From Oscillospiraceae bacterium (lineage in GTDB: Bacteria; Bacillota; Clostridia; Oscillospirales; CAG-272): a stretch of 39,878 bases of DNA. Location of the stretch: assembly GCA_015063695.1 (NCBI GenBank), contig SVTQ01000022.1, positions 1 to 39,878 on the forward strand, in the 5' to 3' direction. Shown here piece by piece: positions 19,351 through 27,851 of this stretch. The number at the start of each line of letters is the position of its first letter. The stretch's first letter is position 1. The position numbers were made by a program, and so were the translations under genes. The notes under the pieces were generated by a model. It did not search any database. It was not told the origin of the DNA and worked only from the letters and a program-made list of their open reading frames with translations.

Positions 19351-19379
19351 TTGACAATATTGTAACAATTTGTTACAAT
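19351..19379 (+). promoter_or_regulatory. Promoter of the VanZ-like gene
   Basis: -35 TTGACA (19351-19356), 17-base spacer, -10 TACAAT (19374-19379). A palindromic operator covers the spacer and -10. The predicted start near 19386 rules out the ATG at 19384 for the gene it drives. Confidence 0.75.
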
Positions 19380-19401
19380 ATTTATGTTACAATTTGTTAC
19401 A
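19361..19401. promoter_or_regulatory. Paired 17-bp operators, probably for the Xre regulator
   Basis: TGTAACAATTTGTTACA (19361-19377) is a perfect palindrome with a central T. A second copy, TGTTACAATTTGTTACA (19385-19401), differs in its left arm. Their centres are 24 bases apart. The first overlaps the promoter spacer and -10; the second covers the start site. Confidence 0.65.
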
Positions 19402-19425
19402 TTGCGCTTTTTATTAATCTTAAAG

Positions 19426-19893
19426 ATGAAAAACAATAGTACAAAAACAAACTTACTTCATAAAAAAGCGAATATTTATTATTCGTTAAGCATTACTTTG
19501 CCGCTGATAGTCGGCACATTTCTGTACGTATTATTAAGACCGGATACCTTTATTTCCAAATATATATATCAATTATTCAACCAAGAATTATATCTAAATA
19601 CAGATAACTCGTTATTTTGCATCTTTGCAAGAAATTTTTTAAGTGACATTTTTTGGGCATATTCCTTGACCCACACCGCGTTCTTTATTTTTCATACCGA
19701 AAGGAAACACGGGGTCGGTGTATTTTTAATCTGCGTTGCATTTGAAACAGCAATTGAACTCTTCCAAAAGGCAAACATTCTACCGGGCACCTTTGATATA
19801 TTGGATATTTTATTTGAAATATGTATAACTGCGTTTGTAACGCAATTAATAAATATTATTTTTAAGGAGAAAACACATGAAAAAAACAATTAA
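19426..19893 (+). CDS. VanZ-like membrane protein
   Basis: The product has 155 residues from ATG 19426 (the in-frame ATG at 19384 lies upstream of the predicted transcription start). Hydrophobic segments near residues 17-36, 68-88, 95-112 and 126-143 suggest four membrane spans. The run FLSDIFWAYSLTHTAFFIF and the later AIELFQKANILPGTFDILDI resemble the acidic/DxxD motifs of VanZ-family proteins. The molecular function of VanZ-like proteins outside teicoplanin resistance is not settled. It lies 17 bases over the start of the next gene, so the two form an operon controlled by the Xre operators. Confidence 0.65.
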   Translation: MKNNSTKTNLLHKKANIYYSLSITLPLIVGTFLYVLLRPDTFISKYIYQLFNQELYLNTDNSLFCIFARNFLSDIFWAYSLTHTAFFIFHTERKHGVGVFLICVAFETAIELFQKANILPGTFDILDILFEICITAFVTQLINIIFKEKTHEKNN

Positions 19894-20755
19894 GATTTTA
19901 TGTCTCGTAATGGCTTTTATTCTTTTCGCCCTCATGGCAATGGGCAGTTCGAGCGATGATTCGGGACAAAAAGACGTAGAGGTCAACGATTCCGCCAATG
20001 CGGGCACTTCCACAGAAAGCATTGAAGAGCAAGTCCTTTTAGAAAGAGACGGCATAAAAATCACGGCAAATGAATACGTTGACGAAATGATAATGGGAGA
20101 AGGAATTAAGCTTCTCATAGAAAACACAAGTGCAAAAAACGTCGGAGTCGGTTGTAATGCATTGATTGTAAACAACTATATGATAAGCGATCTTTTTTCA
20201 TGCTCCGTTGCCGCAGGAAAAAAAGCCAACGAAACAATGTATCTTTCTTCAAGCGAACTTGAAGCAGCAGGGATTGAAAACATTGGGCAGATTGAAATAT
20301 ATTTTCATATTTACGACTCCGACTCCTATGACACCCTGTTCGATGCAGACGTTGTCACTGTTAAGACAAACCTGTTTGATAAAATGGATGTTACCGGAGA
20401 CACCTCGGGTGCTGAGCTGTATAACGCAAACGATATTCGTATAATAGGTAAATACGTCGATGACACAAGTTTCTGGGGTGCCGCAGTTCTTCTTTACATT
20501 GAGAATAACAGCGGAAGAAATATATCCGTTTCCTGCGAAAACATGTCAATAAACGGCTTTATGGTTAACCCTCTTTTCTACAGTAACGTGTACAATAATA
20601 AAATGGCATTTGACGAAATTACTATCTTCTCATCCGATCTTGAAGATAATAACATTGAAACAATAGAGGACCTTGAGCTCTCGTTCCGCATATATGATCC
20701 CGACACCCTCGAAAACATCGCAGAAACAGGTCCGATTTCCTTCTCCGTAAAATAA
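19877..20755 (+). CDS. Exported protein with two repeated beta-rich domains
   Basis: This 292-residue protein is of no recognised family. An N-terminal hydrophobic segment (residues 5-22) acts as signal peptide or anchor. The following MAMGSSSDD has the look of a lipobox region but lacks the cysteine. After an acidic Ser/Thr linker come two homologous domains (about 60-165 and 190-292). Each has a pattern IENxSxxNxxVxCxxxxxN, then LFxxxV, then SSxLExxxIExIxxxxxxFxIYDxDxxxxxxxxxxxxV. This indicates a duplicated immunoglobulin-like fold, perhaps ligand binding outside the membrane. AAGGAG precedes ATG 19877, inside the VanZ-like gene. Confidence 0.75.
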   Translation: MKKTIKILCLVMAFILFALMAMGSSSDDSGQKDVEVNDSANAGTSTESIEEQVLLERDGIKITANEYVDEMIMGEGIKLLIENTSAKNVGVGCNALIVNNYMISDLFSCSVAAGKKANETMYLSSSELEAAGIENIGQIEIYFHIYDSDSYDTLFDADVVTVKTNLFDKMDVTGDTSGAELYNANDIRIIGKYVDDTSFWGAAVLLYIENNSGRNISVSCENMSINGFMVNPLFYSNVYNNKMAFDEITIFSSDLEDNNIETIEDLELSFRIYDPDTLENIAETGPISFSVK

Positions 20756-20774
20756 GCTCTACAAGCTTTCATAC

Positions 20775-20820
20775 AAAAAAATGGGATGTAAAAAAACAAG
20801 TTTTTTACATCCCATTTTTT
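20775..20820. terminator. Bidirectional terminator between converging genes
   Basis: AAAAAA-TGGGATGT-AAAAAA pairs with its complement TTTTTT-ACATCCCA-TTTTTT around a short CAAG loop. Flanking A and T tracts let it terminate both the exported-protein gene (plus) and argF (minus). Confidence 0.9.
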
Positions 20821-20833
20821 AATCTTTCGGTAC

Positions 20834-21823
20834 TTAAACGAGAGTTGCCGCCATAACAGCTTTAATTGTGTGCATGCGGTTTTCCGCTTCGTCAAAGACG
20901 ATGGATGCATCGCTTTCGAATACCTCGTCGGTAACTTCCATACAGTCAATACCGAATTTTTCGTAGATTATCTTACCGATTCCCGTATTAAGGTCGTGGA
21001 ACGCAGGCAGGCAATGCATGAATTTGCAGTTTCCTGCCGCCTTTGCCATAAGCGCAGAGGTTACTCTGTAAGGAGTGAGAAGCTTTATTCTCTCTTCCCA
21101 GACCTCGTCGGGCTCGCCCATGGATACCCAGACGTCGGTGTAAATAACGTTTGCACCTGCCACTGCAACGTCGGGATCTGTTATGCACTCAATGACTGCT
21201 CCCGTTTCAGCGGCAATTTCAAGAGCCTTTTCAACAAGAGCCTTCCCCGGCATATAATTTTCGGGAGCGCATGCAACAAAGTGCATCCCCATCTTCGCAC
21301 AGCCTATCATAAGGGAGTTGCCCATATTGCTGTCTGCGTTGCCCATATATACAAATTTAATTCCGTCAAGTGTGCCGAAATGTTCCTTTACCGTAAGAAG
21401 GTCGGCAAGTATCTGAGTGGGATGGAATTCATTGGTGAGACCGTTCCAGACGGGTACGCCCGCGTATTTTGCAAGAGCTTCAACCACTTCCTGACCGAAG
21501 CCGCGGTATTCGACGCCGTCAAACATTCTGCCGAGAACTCTCGCGGTGTCTGCGATACTTTCCTTTTTGCCCATCTGAGAGCTTGAGGGATCAAGAAATA
21601 CGGGGTGCATACCCAGGTCAGCAGCCGCAACCTCAAAGGCACAGCGTGTACGGGTACTGTTCTTTTCAAATACGAGAGCAATACTCTTTCCCTCGCAAAG
21701 TCTGTGGGGTTCGCCCTGCTTCTTTTTAACTTTAAGCTCAGCGGAAAGGTCAAGAAGCTGTCCTATTTCTTTGGGAGTAAAATCGAGAAGCTTAAGGAAG
21801 CTTTTACCTGTGAATGAGTACAT
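20834..21823 (-). CDS. argF: Ornithine carbamoyltransferase
   Basis: The enzyme joins carbamoyl phosphate and L-ornithine to citrulline and phosphate in arginine synthesis; catabolic ArcB enzymes share the fold and cannot be excluded. ATG 21823 is preferred (329 residues): AAGG stands nine bases upstream, while the TTG at 21829 would leave only three. Motifs are [15 protein letters not shown] (carbamoyl-phosphate loop STRTR), [11 protein letters not shown], and HCLPAFHD, the ornithine-site motif that separates this enzyme from aspartate carbamoyltransferase. It is last in an operon, 33 bases after an amino acid ABC-transporter ATPase gene, which suggests that the transporter handles arginine, ornithine or a relative. 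Confidence 0.95.
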   Translation of the reverse strand: MYSFTGKSFLKLLDFTPKEIGQLLDLSAELKVKKKQGEPHRLCEGKSIALVFEKNSTRTRCAFEVAAADLGMHPVFLDPSSSQMGKKESIADTARVLGRMFDGVEYRGFGQEVVEALAKYAGVPVWNGLTNEFHPTQILADLLTVKEHFGTLDGIKFVYMGNADSNMGNSLMIGCAKMGMHFVACAPENYMPGKALVEKALEIAAETGAVIECITDPDVAVAGANVIYTDVWVSMGEPDEVWEERIKLLTPYRVTSALMAKAAGNCKFMHCLPAFHDLNTGIGKIIYEKFGIDCMEVTDEVFESDASIVFDEAENRMHTIKAVMAATLV

Positions 21824-21862
21824 AATCAATTACCTTCTGTGTATACGATTGTTAATCAAAAA

Positions 21863-22600
21863 TCAAAGTACCTTTGCAAGGAAGCTCTGAAGTCTTTCGC
21901 ACTTGGGATTTCCGAATACTTCTTCGGGAGCGCCCTCTTCCGCGATAATACCTTCATCAAGGAAGATAACGCGGTTACCTACCTCGCGAGCAAAGCCCAT
22001 TTCATGAGTTACCACTACCATGGTCATTCCCTGCTTTGCAAGGGACTTCATAACGTCAAGAACTTCGCCTACCATTTCGGGGTCAAGAGCACTTGTGGGC
22101 TCGTCAAAGAGCATTACCTCGGGTTCCATACAAAGAGCGCGGACAATGGCAACTCTCTGCTTCTGACCGCCCGACAGCTGACCGGGATAAGAATCCGCTC
22201 TGTCTGCAAGACCTACTCTTGCAAGAAGCTCCATAGCTTTCGCCTTTGCTTCTTCCTTTGTGCACTTCCCCAGCATTACGGGAGCGCAGGTCATGTTTTC
22301 GAGCACTGTCATGTGGGGGAACAGATTGAACTGCTGGAATACCATTCCCATCTTCTGACGGTGGTGGTTAAGGTCTACCTTTTTTCCGGTGAGGTCTTCT
22401 CCGTCGAAAAAGATGTTGCCTCCCGTGGGAAGCTCAAGCATATTGAGACAACGCAGGAAGGTTGACTTACCGGAGCCGGAAGCGCCGATAACACAAACAA
22501 CGTCACCCTTGTTAATATCAATAGTAACACCCTTAAGAACTTCGTTTTTATCAAAATTCTTCTTAAGATTTTTTACACTTATCATTACTTCATTTGCCAT
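21863..22600 (-). CDS. Polar amino acid ABC transporter, ATP-binding protein
   Basis: This 245-residue cytoplasmic ATPase powers uptake through the adjacent permease. It shows Walker [10 protein letters not shown] (about 34-42), Q-loop [11 protein letters not shown], signature [15 protein letters not shown], Walker [15 protein letters not shown] and the switch histidine VTHEMGFA. The sequence is closest in look to the GlnQ/HisP family (HAAT importers). GGGAGGT precedes ATG 22600; the permease gene ends only 5 bases upstream, so the two are translated together. Confidence 0.95.
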   Translation of the reverse strand: MANEVMISVKNLKKNFDKNEVLKGVTIDINKGDVVCVIGASGSGKSTFLRCLNMLELPTGGNIFFDGEDLTGKKVDLNHHRQKMGMVFQQFNLFPHMTVLENMTCAPVMLGKCTKEEAKAKAMELLARVGLADRADSYPGQLSGGQKQRVAIVRALCMEPEVMLFDEPTSALDPEMVGEVLDVMKSLAKQGMTMVVVTHEMGFAREVGNRVIFLDEGIIAEEGAPEEVFGNPKCERLQSFLAKVL

Positions 22601-22605
22601 TTTAC

Positions 22606-23322
22606 TTACCTCCCGTCACTCTTGCGAAGTCTCTTTTCAAGAATAGCAAGAAGCTTAGTCATAATTATAACCATCACAAGATAAATAAGTGCCAGCATAA
22701 TAATGGGGTTAACGGCATCAAAGGTCTTATTTCTGATGTTTGTAGCCGCCTTTGTAAGGTCAACGATGGCAACGTAACCTGAAACGGAGGTCTCCTTGAG
22801 AAGGGCGATACATTCATTACCGATAGCAGGAAGAATGTTCTTTATTGCCTGAGGGAATATGATCTTCACCATAGCCTGACCCTTGGACATGCCAAGGCTT
22901 CTTGCCGCTTCCATCTGACCCTTATCGACCGCGTTGATACCGCTTCTGATAAGCTCTGCCATATATGCACCGGAGTTTATACCGAAGGCAATGATGGCAA
23001 CGACTACTCCGTCTGCGGAAACGAGGATTATGTAGAAGAATACCAGAAGAAGTACAGTCATGGGAATGCCGCGGATGACCGTTGTATAAAGATCGCATAT
23101 CCAGTTTACAAAACGGAGCTTTTTATTGCCCTCACAGAAATACTTTGCAACGGCGATTATCATACCGATAACAACACCGATAACAAGAGCGCCGAAGGTG
23201 ATAATGAGGGTATTGATAAAACCGTCAATAAGCCACTCATAACGGTTGCCCTCTATAAAGGTCTCGCTGAGCTTTGCAAGCCAGGAAGAGAGACCCTCCG
23301 CGATTTTATTAAAGAAATTCAT
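22606..23322 (-). CDS. Polar amino acid ABC transporter, permease
   Basis: This 238-residue inner-membrane component of the HisMQ/GlnP type has hydrophobic spans near 30-60, 83-108 and 200-222. The cytoplasmic EAA loop that docks the ATPase reads [20 protein letters not shown] (about 141-160). The typical [21 protein letters not shown] first span is present. Only one permease gene is seen, so the channel is presumably a homodimer. AAGGAG precedes ATG 23322. A large hairpin lies between it and the binding-protein gene upstream. Confidence 0.94.
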   Translation of the reverse strand: MNFFNKIAEGLSSWLAKLSETFIEGNRYEWLIDGFINTLIITFGALVIGVVIGMIIAVAKYFCEGNKKLRFVNWICDLYTTVIRGIPMTVLLLVFFYIILVSADGVVVAIIAFGINSGAYMAELIRSGINAVDKGQMEAARSLGMSKGQAMVKIIFPQAIKNILPAIGNECIALLKETSVSGYVAIVDLTKAATNIRNKTFDAVNPIIMLALIYLVMVIIMTKLLAILEKRLRKSDGR

Positions 23323-23344
23323 CAGTTTCCGTTCTCCTTAAATT

Positions 23345-23402
23345 TTGCTTTTCAAGTCAAAAGCAGCTCCGCGGAGAATGTGCGGAGCCGCTGTAAGCTT
23401 TT
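23345..23402 (-). other. Intergenic hairpin after the binding-protein gene
   Basis: On the minus strand AGCGGCTCCGC pairs with GCGGAGCTGCT (one G-T pair), extended by TCAAAAGC/GCTTTTGA with a small bulge. A short TTTT follows. Such hairpins after the first gene usually stabilise or partly terminate the message so that binding protein outnumbers permease. Confidence 0.65.
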
Positions 23403-23415
23403 GATTTTCCGTTGA

Positions 23416-24183
23416 TTATTCGGGCTTTACGTAGGATTCGCCGAAGTCTGTGAAGATCTTTTCGATCGTGCCGTCAGCGATGAGCTTTTCGAGAGATGCA
23501 TTGATAGCTTCAACAACGTTTTCGCTACCCTTTGCAAATGCGAATGCGTAGGGTTCTTCTGTCATTGTTTCGTCGAGAATTACAAGACCGTCGCCTTCTT
23601 CAACCATCTGAATAGCTGTGAGGTTGTCAACTACCCATGCATCAACCTTACCTGTTGTGAGAGCAGCCTTTGCGTCAGCGTTTGCGTTGAACGCCTGAAC
23701 CGCGATACCTTCGTCCTGGCAACCGGATTCAGCAGTTGTACCTGTCTGAACGGATACTGTCTTGCCTTCGAGGTCAGCCTTGCCGTTTATATCGCTGTCT
23801 TCTTCAACAACGATAACCTGAGCTGCTACGTAGTAGGGGCTTGTGAAGAGCATGTTCTTTTCACGGTCGGGAGTTACTGTGATACCGGACATAGCGCAGT
23901 CATACTTAGCTGCCTGGATACCGATAAGAACAGAGTCGAAGTCCATCTGAACGAATTCGCATTCAACGCCGAGGTCAGCTGCGATGAGCTTCATGATCTC
24001 AACTTCGATACCAACTACTTCGTCGCCTTCAAGACTTTCGAAGGGGGGGAAGTCGGGGCTTGTTGCGATCGTGATCTTTCCTGCTTCCTTGAGGTCATCA
24101 ACTGTGAGACCCTTGGAGCCGCAGGATGCGAGGCAGAATGTAAGCATTACTGCTGCGAGGATAAAAGCGATAATTTTTTTCAT
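23416..24183 (-). CDS. Polar amino acid ABC transporter, substrate-binding lipoprotein
   Basis: This is a 255-residue extracellular family 3 solute-binding protein. The signal peptide ends in a lipobox LASC with the lipidated Cys21. The mature part begins KITIATSPDFPPFESLEGDEVVG (written here as KITIATSPDFPPFE and VVGIEVEIM), with GITVTPDREKNMLFTSPYY as family signature (Arg of DRE contacts the substrate carboxylate) and VQTGTTAE. Substrate cannot be read from sequence. It is first gene of the operon with permease, ATPase and argF, and its promoter is bracketed by ARG-box-like sites, so arginine, ornithine or a related amino acid is the best guess. Confidence 0.95.
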   Translation of the reverse strand: MKKIIAFILAAVMLTFCLASCGSKGLTVDDLKEAGKITIATSPDFPPFESLEGDEVVGIEVEIMKLIAADLGVECEFVQMDFDSVLIGIQAAKYDCAMSGITVTPDREKNMLFTSPYYVAAQVIVVEEDSDINGKADLEGKTVSVQTGTTAESGCQDEGIAVQAFNANADAKAALTTGKVDAWVVDNLTAIQMVEEGDGLVILDETMTEEPYAFAFAKGSENVVEAINASLEKLIADGTIEKIFTDFGESYVKPE

Positions 24184-24203
24184 TGTTTCATTTTCCTTTC
24201 GGG

Positions 24204-24221
24204 ATTTTATTTTTATGCATT
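24204..24221. promoter_or_regulatory. Weak ARG-box-like site
   Basis: The core TTTATTTTTATGCA matches TGNATWWWWATNCA except in the first arm (G to T). The right arm ATGCA is the Bacillus-type half. It stands 4 bases from the strong box at 24226-24243, near the paired spacing seen in known ArgR/AhrC operators. Confidence 0.35.
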
Positions 24222-24225
24222 GAAT

Positions 24226-24243
24226 GGTGAATATTTATTCATT
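24226..24243. promoter_or_regulatory. ARG box (ArgR/AhrC operator candidate)
   Basis: The core TGAATATTTATTCA fits the consensus TGAAT-WWWW-ATTCA at all arm bases. It lies about 15-32 bases downstream of the predicted transcription start of the ABC transporter-argF operon. Confidence 0.65.
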
Positions 24244-24264
24244 CCATTCATTAACTTATGCCCT

Positions 24265-24293
24265 ATTATATACATCTGTTTTTGATTTGTCAA
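24265..24293 (-). promoter_or_regulatory. Promoter of the ABC transporter-argF operon
   Basis: Consensus -35 TTGACA (24288-24293), 17-base spacer and -10 TATAAT (24265-24270) on the minus strand. The start is expected near 24258, giving a leader of about 75 bases. ARG-box-like sites stand on both sides. Confidence 0.85.
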
Positions 24294-24299
24294 GAGGTT

Positions 24300-24317
24300 T
24301 TCGAATATTTATTCCGA
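24300..24317. promoter_or_regulatory. Second ARG-box-like site, upstream of the -35
   Basis: CGAATATTTATTCC shares the central 12 bases GAATATTTATTC with the strong box, 74 bases away. A shorter palindrome, TGAATATTCA, lies further out at 24366-24375. Confidence 0.45.
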
Positions 24318-24484
24318 TATTTTTGAAAAAATATGCACAAAACGTGTATTTATGCATGATTTTGATGAATATTCACATTAAAGAACTGAAGATCACCGCA
24401 AAAAAGCTTTTTTCGCGGACACCCTCGCAATCTTGCTTCTTCCTAAATAATTAGGAAAAAAGAAGTCAAAAATCCCCAAATCCC

Positions 24485-24513
24485 TTGACACTTTTAAATT
24501 ATCATTTTATAAT
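24485..24513 (+). promoter_or_regulatory. Promoter of the Gfo/Idh/MocA gene
   Basis: -35 TTGACA (24485-24490), 17-base spacer, -10 TATAAT (24508-24513), about 65 bases ahead of the start codon. Between this and the divergent operon lies a hairpin TTCCTAA-ATAA-TTAGGAA (about 24440-24458). Confidence 0.85.
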
Positions 24514-24578
24514 AGAAATGATGTTAATATGATTTTACTGAAAAATCAATATTAAAAAGAAAGGTACGGTATATTAGC

Positions 24579-25685
24579 ATGGCAAAATTAAAAGTTGGTA
24601 TCGTCGGTTGCGGCGGTATTATGAAGTGGTCTCACCTTCCTGCATACGCTCACATCGCTGACCAGGTTGAGATCGTTGCACTCTGTGACATCGTTCCCGG
24701 CAGATGCGAAGAAGCAAAGGAACTGGCAAGAGCAAACTACGGTTCAAACTGTCTCGACGATGCAGCTTGCTACACAGATTTCGAAGAATTTATCAAGCAT
24801 CCCGGCATCGAGGCTCTTGATATCTGTACTCCCAACTATCTCCACAGCCCCTTCGCTTGCAAGGCTCTGGAAATGGGTATCCACGTATTCTGCGAAAAGC
24901 CCGACTCCGTTTGCGTTGAAGACGTTCTCAAGATGAAGAAGGCTTCCGAAGAAAACGGCAAGGTTCTCATGGTTATGAGAAACAACCGTCACACAGCTGC
25001 GGCTAAGAAGCTCAAGGCTCTTGCTGACGCAGGTGAATTCGGTGACCTCTACTGCGGTCGTTGCGGTTGGGTTCGCCGCCGCGGTATCCCCGGCAAGGGC
25101 GGTTGGTTTACAACAAAGGCGCAGTCCGGCGGCGGTCCTCTGATCGACCTTGGCGTTCACATGATCGACCTCGCCATCTACCTCATGGGTAACCCCACTC
25201 CCGTTGCAGTTTCCGGCTCCATCTACTCCAAGTTCGCTGACAACGATGCAGACAGCTCCTCCGAGCATTCCGCATTCGGTGAAGTAAACGCTGACGGCGT
25301 ATTCGACGTTGAAGACCTTGCTATGGGCTTCATCAAGTTCGATAACGGCGCATGCCTCCAGATCGAATTCTCCTGGGCTTCCAATATTGAAGTGTTTGAC
25401 CGCAACTTTGTTGAGCTTCGCGGCTCCAAGGCAGGTCTTACATGGGAACAGAGCGGCACAGGCTGCAGAGTATTCACAGAAACCTTCGGCAAGCTTGTTG
25501 ACATCGACATGACAGAAGAAAACGCAATGCTCGGCCACGAAGGCAACCTCCGTCACTTCGTTGACGTTGTTGTTAACGGTGCAAAGCCCGACTTCGTTCC
25601 TCAGCAGGGTGTAAACATGATCAAGATCCTCAGCGCGATCTACGAATCCGCTGCAACAGGCAAGGAAGTTTCTCTTGTTGACTAA
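24579..25685 (+). CDS. Gfo/Idh/MocA family oxidoreductase
   Basis: This 368-residue NAD(P)-dependent dehydrogenase probably acts on a sugar, inositol or a derivative. The N-terminal Rossmann fold begins KVGIVGCGGIMKWSH; VFCEKPDSV carries the conserved EKP lysine; GGGPLIDLGVHMIDLAIYLMG holds the D-x3-H active-site pair (about 188-208). The C-terminal part is the family's alpha/beta sheet domain. AAAGG precedes ATG 24579. Codons are strongly biased to C-ending forms, as in dnaK, so it is probably highly expressed. It has its own promoter and terminator. Substrate cannot be assigned, and no sugar gene is adjacent. Confidence 0.92.
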   Translation: MAKLKVGIVGCGGIMKWSHLPAYAHIADQVEIVALCDIVPGRCEEAKELARANYGSNCLDDAACYTDFEEFIKHPGIEALDICTPNYLHSPFACKALEMGIHVFCEKPDSVCVEDVLKMKKASEENGKVLMVMRNNRHTAAAKKLKALADAGEFGDLYCGRCGWVRRRGIPGKGGWFTTKAQSGGGPLIDLGVHMIDLAIYLMGNPTPVAVSGSIYSKFADNDADSSSEHSAFGEVNADGVFDVEDLAMGFIKFDNGACLQIEFSWASNIEVFDRNFVELRGSKAGLTWEQSGTGCRVFTETFGKLVDIDMTEENAMLGHEGNLRHFVDVVVNGAKPDFVPQQGVNMIKILSAIYESAATGKEVSLVD

Positions 25686-25712
25686 TTGCTGATAACCGGC
25701 TGAAATACAAAA

Positions 25713-25737
25713 ACGGATGTCTTCGACGGACATCCGT
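25713..25737 (+). terminator. Terminator of the Gfo/Idh/MocA gene
   Basis: ACGGATGTC pairs with GACATCCGT around a 7-base loop, followed by a T run. A-rich bases on the left side may let it also serve the converging minus-strand gene. Confidence 0.88.
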
Positions 25738-25765
25738 TTTTTATTCGTATTTCATGATTTGCGAA

Positions 25766-26953
25766 TCAATAATCCGCTTCGACATAAGTCATGGTATACT
25801 CGTCTTTTAAAATATAGCGTTTTTTATTTGCATTTCCTTCGCTGTCATAGGTATAGTCCGTGTAGCTCTTACACACACCGAGAGTATAATGCTCCTCGCG
25901 GATCATTCTGTTTTCCCCGTCGTATTTCATCACGTCGCGGATAACCTCCTTACCCGAGGGATCATGCTGAGTTTTTTCGGTGACGTTGCCAAAAGAATCG
26001 TAGGAAAAGTCCGTATATACGGAAAGCTCGCCGTAAGTCGTATATCTGTTTTCGCGTTTTACTCTGCCCTCGGAGTCGTATTCGTAATTATACTTCCCTT
26101 CTACAACACCGTTATAGGAACAGCGAACCTTTTCCACTATAGTGCCTTCAACGTCAAAAAACGTTTCTGTATAACCCGTGAAACTATTCTTGTCATCGTA
26201 CTCTGCTTCGTAAAGAGTACGCACAACTCCTTCCTTCTTACCGCTGTTTACATCCTTGTTTATCAGCTTACCGTCTCTTCCGTAAAACTTTTTGCAAACG
26301 CAAATACCTTCGTCGTCGTATTCGTAAACGTTAAATCCGTCAACGCTTCCGTTTTTCTGTCTTACGGGTGATATATGTTCCCTTCCGTCAGAATCAAAAA
26401 CTTTAATAAGAGGAAAGGTTATTTCAGGCTCAACTTCCTCACTGTCAAGAGAGTAGAGCTCTGCCTCTTTGACTGCAGAAGACGGGGAGTTATAGGAAAC
26501 GCCCGCATCATCTCCCGCGGGAGGAATAACGTCATTCAGATTCTTTATATAGTTTACAACAACTCCGGCAATAACAAGCACCGCCACTGCTATCGACACC
26601 AGTATCAAAAGAATCGGAGACTCGGGAGTAAAGCCTTTATTCTGTTTTTTATAAGCATATCTTCCGCGAGAAGCACTGCTTCGGCTGTTATATCCGCCGT
26701 GTCTTTCGTTCCCGCGGTAACCATCGGAGCGTGATGAAGCTGCACGGGAAGCGTATTCCCTTCTGCCATCCGTTCTATAACGTGCCTCTCCCCGAGCAGA
26801 AGGAACTCTCGCCCCTTGCCCCGCGCGATATGCGGCATATTCAGGGTTTACGGGTCTTCTTTCCGCAGGTCTGCCCTCTCCGCTTACAGGACGACCTGTA
26901 GTATTTGTATTCTGTCTCGGAGAATTTCCGTTTCTGTTTTCAAAATTATTCAC
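25766..26953 (-). CDS. Single-span membrane protein with YD-like repeats
   Basis: The product has 395 residues from GTG 26953, eight bases after AAGGAGG. Residues 1-108 are disordered and rich in Arg, Gly, Ser and Asn (many RG and SR pairs). One membrane span follows (about 114-136, LLILVSIAVAVLVIAGVVV). The outside part (about 175-395) is built of 20-25-residue repeats such as YEYDDEGICVCKKFYGRDGK, YEYDSEGRVKRENRYTTYGE, FSYDSFGNVTEKTQHDPSGK and YTYDSEGNANKKRY, which resemble single YD/RHS repeats. With the N-terminus inside, the repeats would face outward. The downstream position (52 bases after a lipoprotein with the same repeats) points to one functional unit of unknown role, perhaps cell-surface binding. 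Confidence 0.82.
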   Translation of the reverse strand: MNNFENRNGNSPRQNTNTTGRPVSGEGRPAERRPVNPEYAAYRAGQGARVPSARGEARYRTDGRREYASRAASSRSDGYRGNERHGGYNSRSSASRGRYAYKKQNKGFTPESPILLILVSIAVAVLVIAGVVVNYIKNLNDVIPPAGDDAGVSYNSPSSAVKEAELYSLDSEEVEPEITFPLIKVFDSDGREHISPVRQKNGSVDGFNVYEYDDEGICVCKKFYGRDGKLINKDVNSGKKEGVVRTLYEAEYDDKNSFTGYTETFFDVEGTIVEKVRCSYNGVVEGKYNYEYDSEGRVKRENRYTTYGELSVYTDFSYDSFGNVTEKTQHDPSGKEVIRDVMKYDGENRMIREEHYTLGVCKSYTDYTYDSEGNANKKRYILKDEYTMTYVEADY

Positions 26954-27005
26954 TTCAGAATCCTCCTTATAAGCCTTTTAAAAAAGTCCTTCAGATAAAG
27001 TATTA

Positions 27006-27806
27006 TCAATTATATCTTACAAAACCGCCCTGTCCGTCGGACACAAATATCTGTTCCTCAACAAGCTTTCCGTCTTTATCATAAATATAATCACAATAGT
27101 TTCTGACCGTACCGTCGGGTTTACATTCGCTCTTCTTGGAAATAACGTTCTTTTCGTTGTACTCAATTAAGGTTATACCCGTTACAACACCCTTATCATT
27201 CTTGACAGTCTCTTTTACAGGCTGATTTCTGTCATTGTATTCCGTTTCAAAAATAAAACGGAGAGCCATGTTTTCACCGTACTCTTTCTTTACGGTCTCG
27301 TTACCTGCAGCATCATATTCATAGGAATAAAATCCCTGACAGCTTCCGTCTGCGTTGTATCCGTAGGTCGAAGTACACCACTTCTTCTCATTGAAAAAGG
27401 ATTGGTTATACTGAGTAAGAGTGCCGTTCTCATATTCATACTTTACGGTTACGTACTGAGTAACGTTACCGGACGCATCATAGCTTCTGCCTTCTTCAAC
27501 GGATTTAGTCCCGTCTTTATTGTAAAGCACAGAGCCTATTATATCACCGTTTGAATTATAATGTTCTTCATACTTAAGAGTACCGTCGGCAAAATAGATC
27601 TCCTGACCTATCTTTTTGCCGTTTGCATCAAGAATATCCTTGAATTCGCCTACGTCAACTCCGCCGATACCTGTTTCTGCGGTTGTATCATCCGATGTAT
27701 CATCCGTCTGTTCAGGATTCTTTTTACGGCATGCAGTAAACGCGGAAAGCATCACCGCAAAAAGGAGAACTGTACAAAGTATTTTTATAAACTTGCTGTT
27801 TTTCAT
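27006..27806 (-). CDS. Lipoprotein with YD-like repeats
   Basis: This 266-residue protein has a signal peptide and lipobox FTAC, so Cys26 would be lipidated. An acidic Asp/Thr linker (27-45) leads into 20-25-residue repeats: IYFADGTLKYEEHYNSNGD, VLYNKDGTKSVEEG, YEYDAAGNETVKKEYGENM, YNDRNQPVKETVKNDKG, YIYDKDGKLVEEQIF. They match the repeats of the neighbouring membrane protein and more loosely the YD repeats of the giant RHS protein at the left of the window. It has its own consensus promoter and probably forms an operon with the next gene. A tethered YD-repeat sheet outside the membrane is likely; partner and function are unknown. Confidence 0.85.
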   Translation of the reverse strand: MKNSKFIKILCTVLLFAVMLSAFTACRKKNPEQTDDTSDDTTAETGIGGVDVGEFKDILDANGKKIGQEIYFADGTLKYEEHYNSNGDIIGSVLYNKDGTKSVEEGRSYDASGNVTQYVTVKYEYENGTLTQYNQSFFNEKKWCTSTYGYNADGSCQGFYSYEYDAAGNETVKKEYGENMALRFIFETEYNDRNQPVKETVKNDKGVVTGITLIEYNEKNVISKKSECKPDGTVRNYCDYIYDKDGKLVEEQIFVSDGQGGFVRYN

Positions 27807-27851
27807 TTTATCACCTTTTTATTTAAACTATTTTTCTTATTGTAATATAGT

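Noticed and set aside
24440..24470. TTCCTAA-ATAA-TTAGGAA hairpin as a terminator
   Set aside because: It is followed by A residues on the plus strand and lies upstream of a promoter on both sides; no transcript clearly ends there.
24744..25733. 329-residue minus-strand open frame opposite the Gfo/Idh/MocA gene
   Set aside because: Composition (Val/Cys/Ala-rich) and lack of motifs show an antisense shadow of a strongly codon-biased gene.
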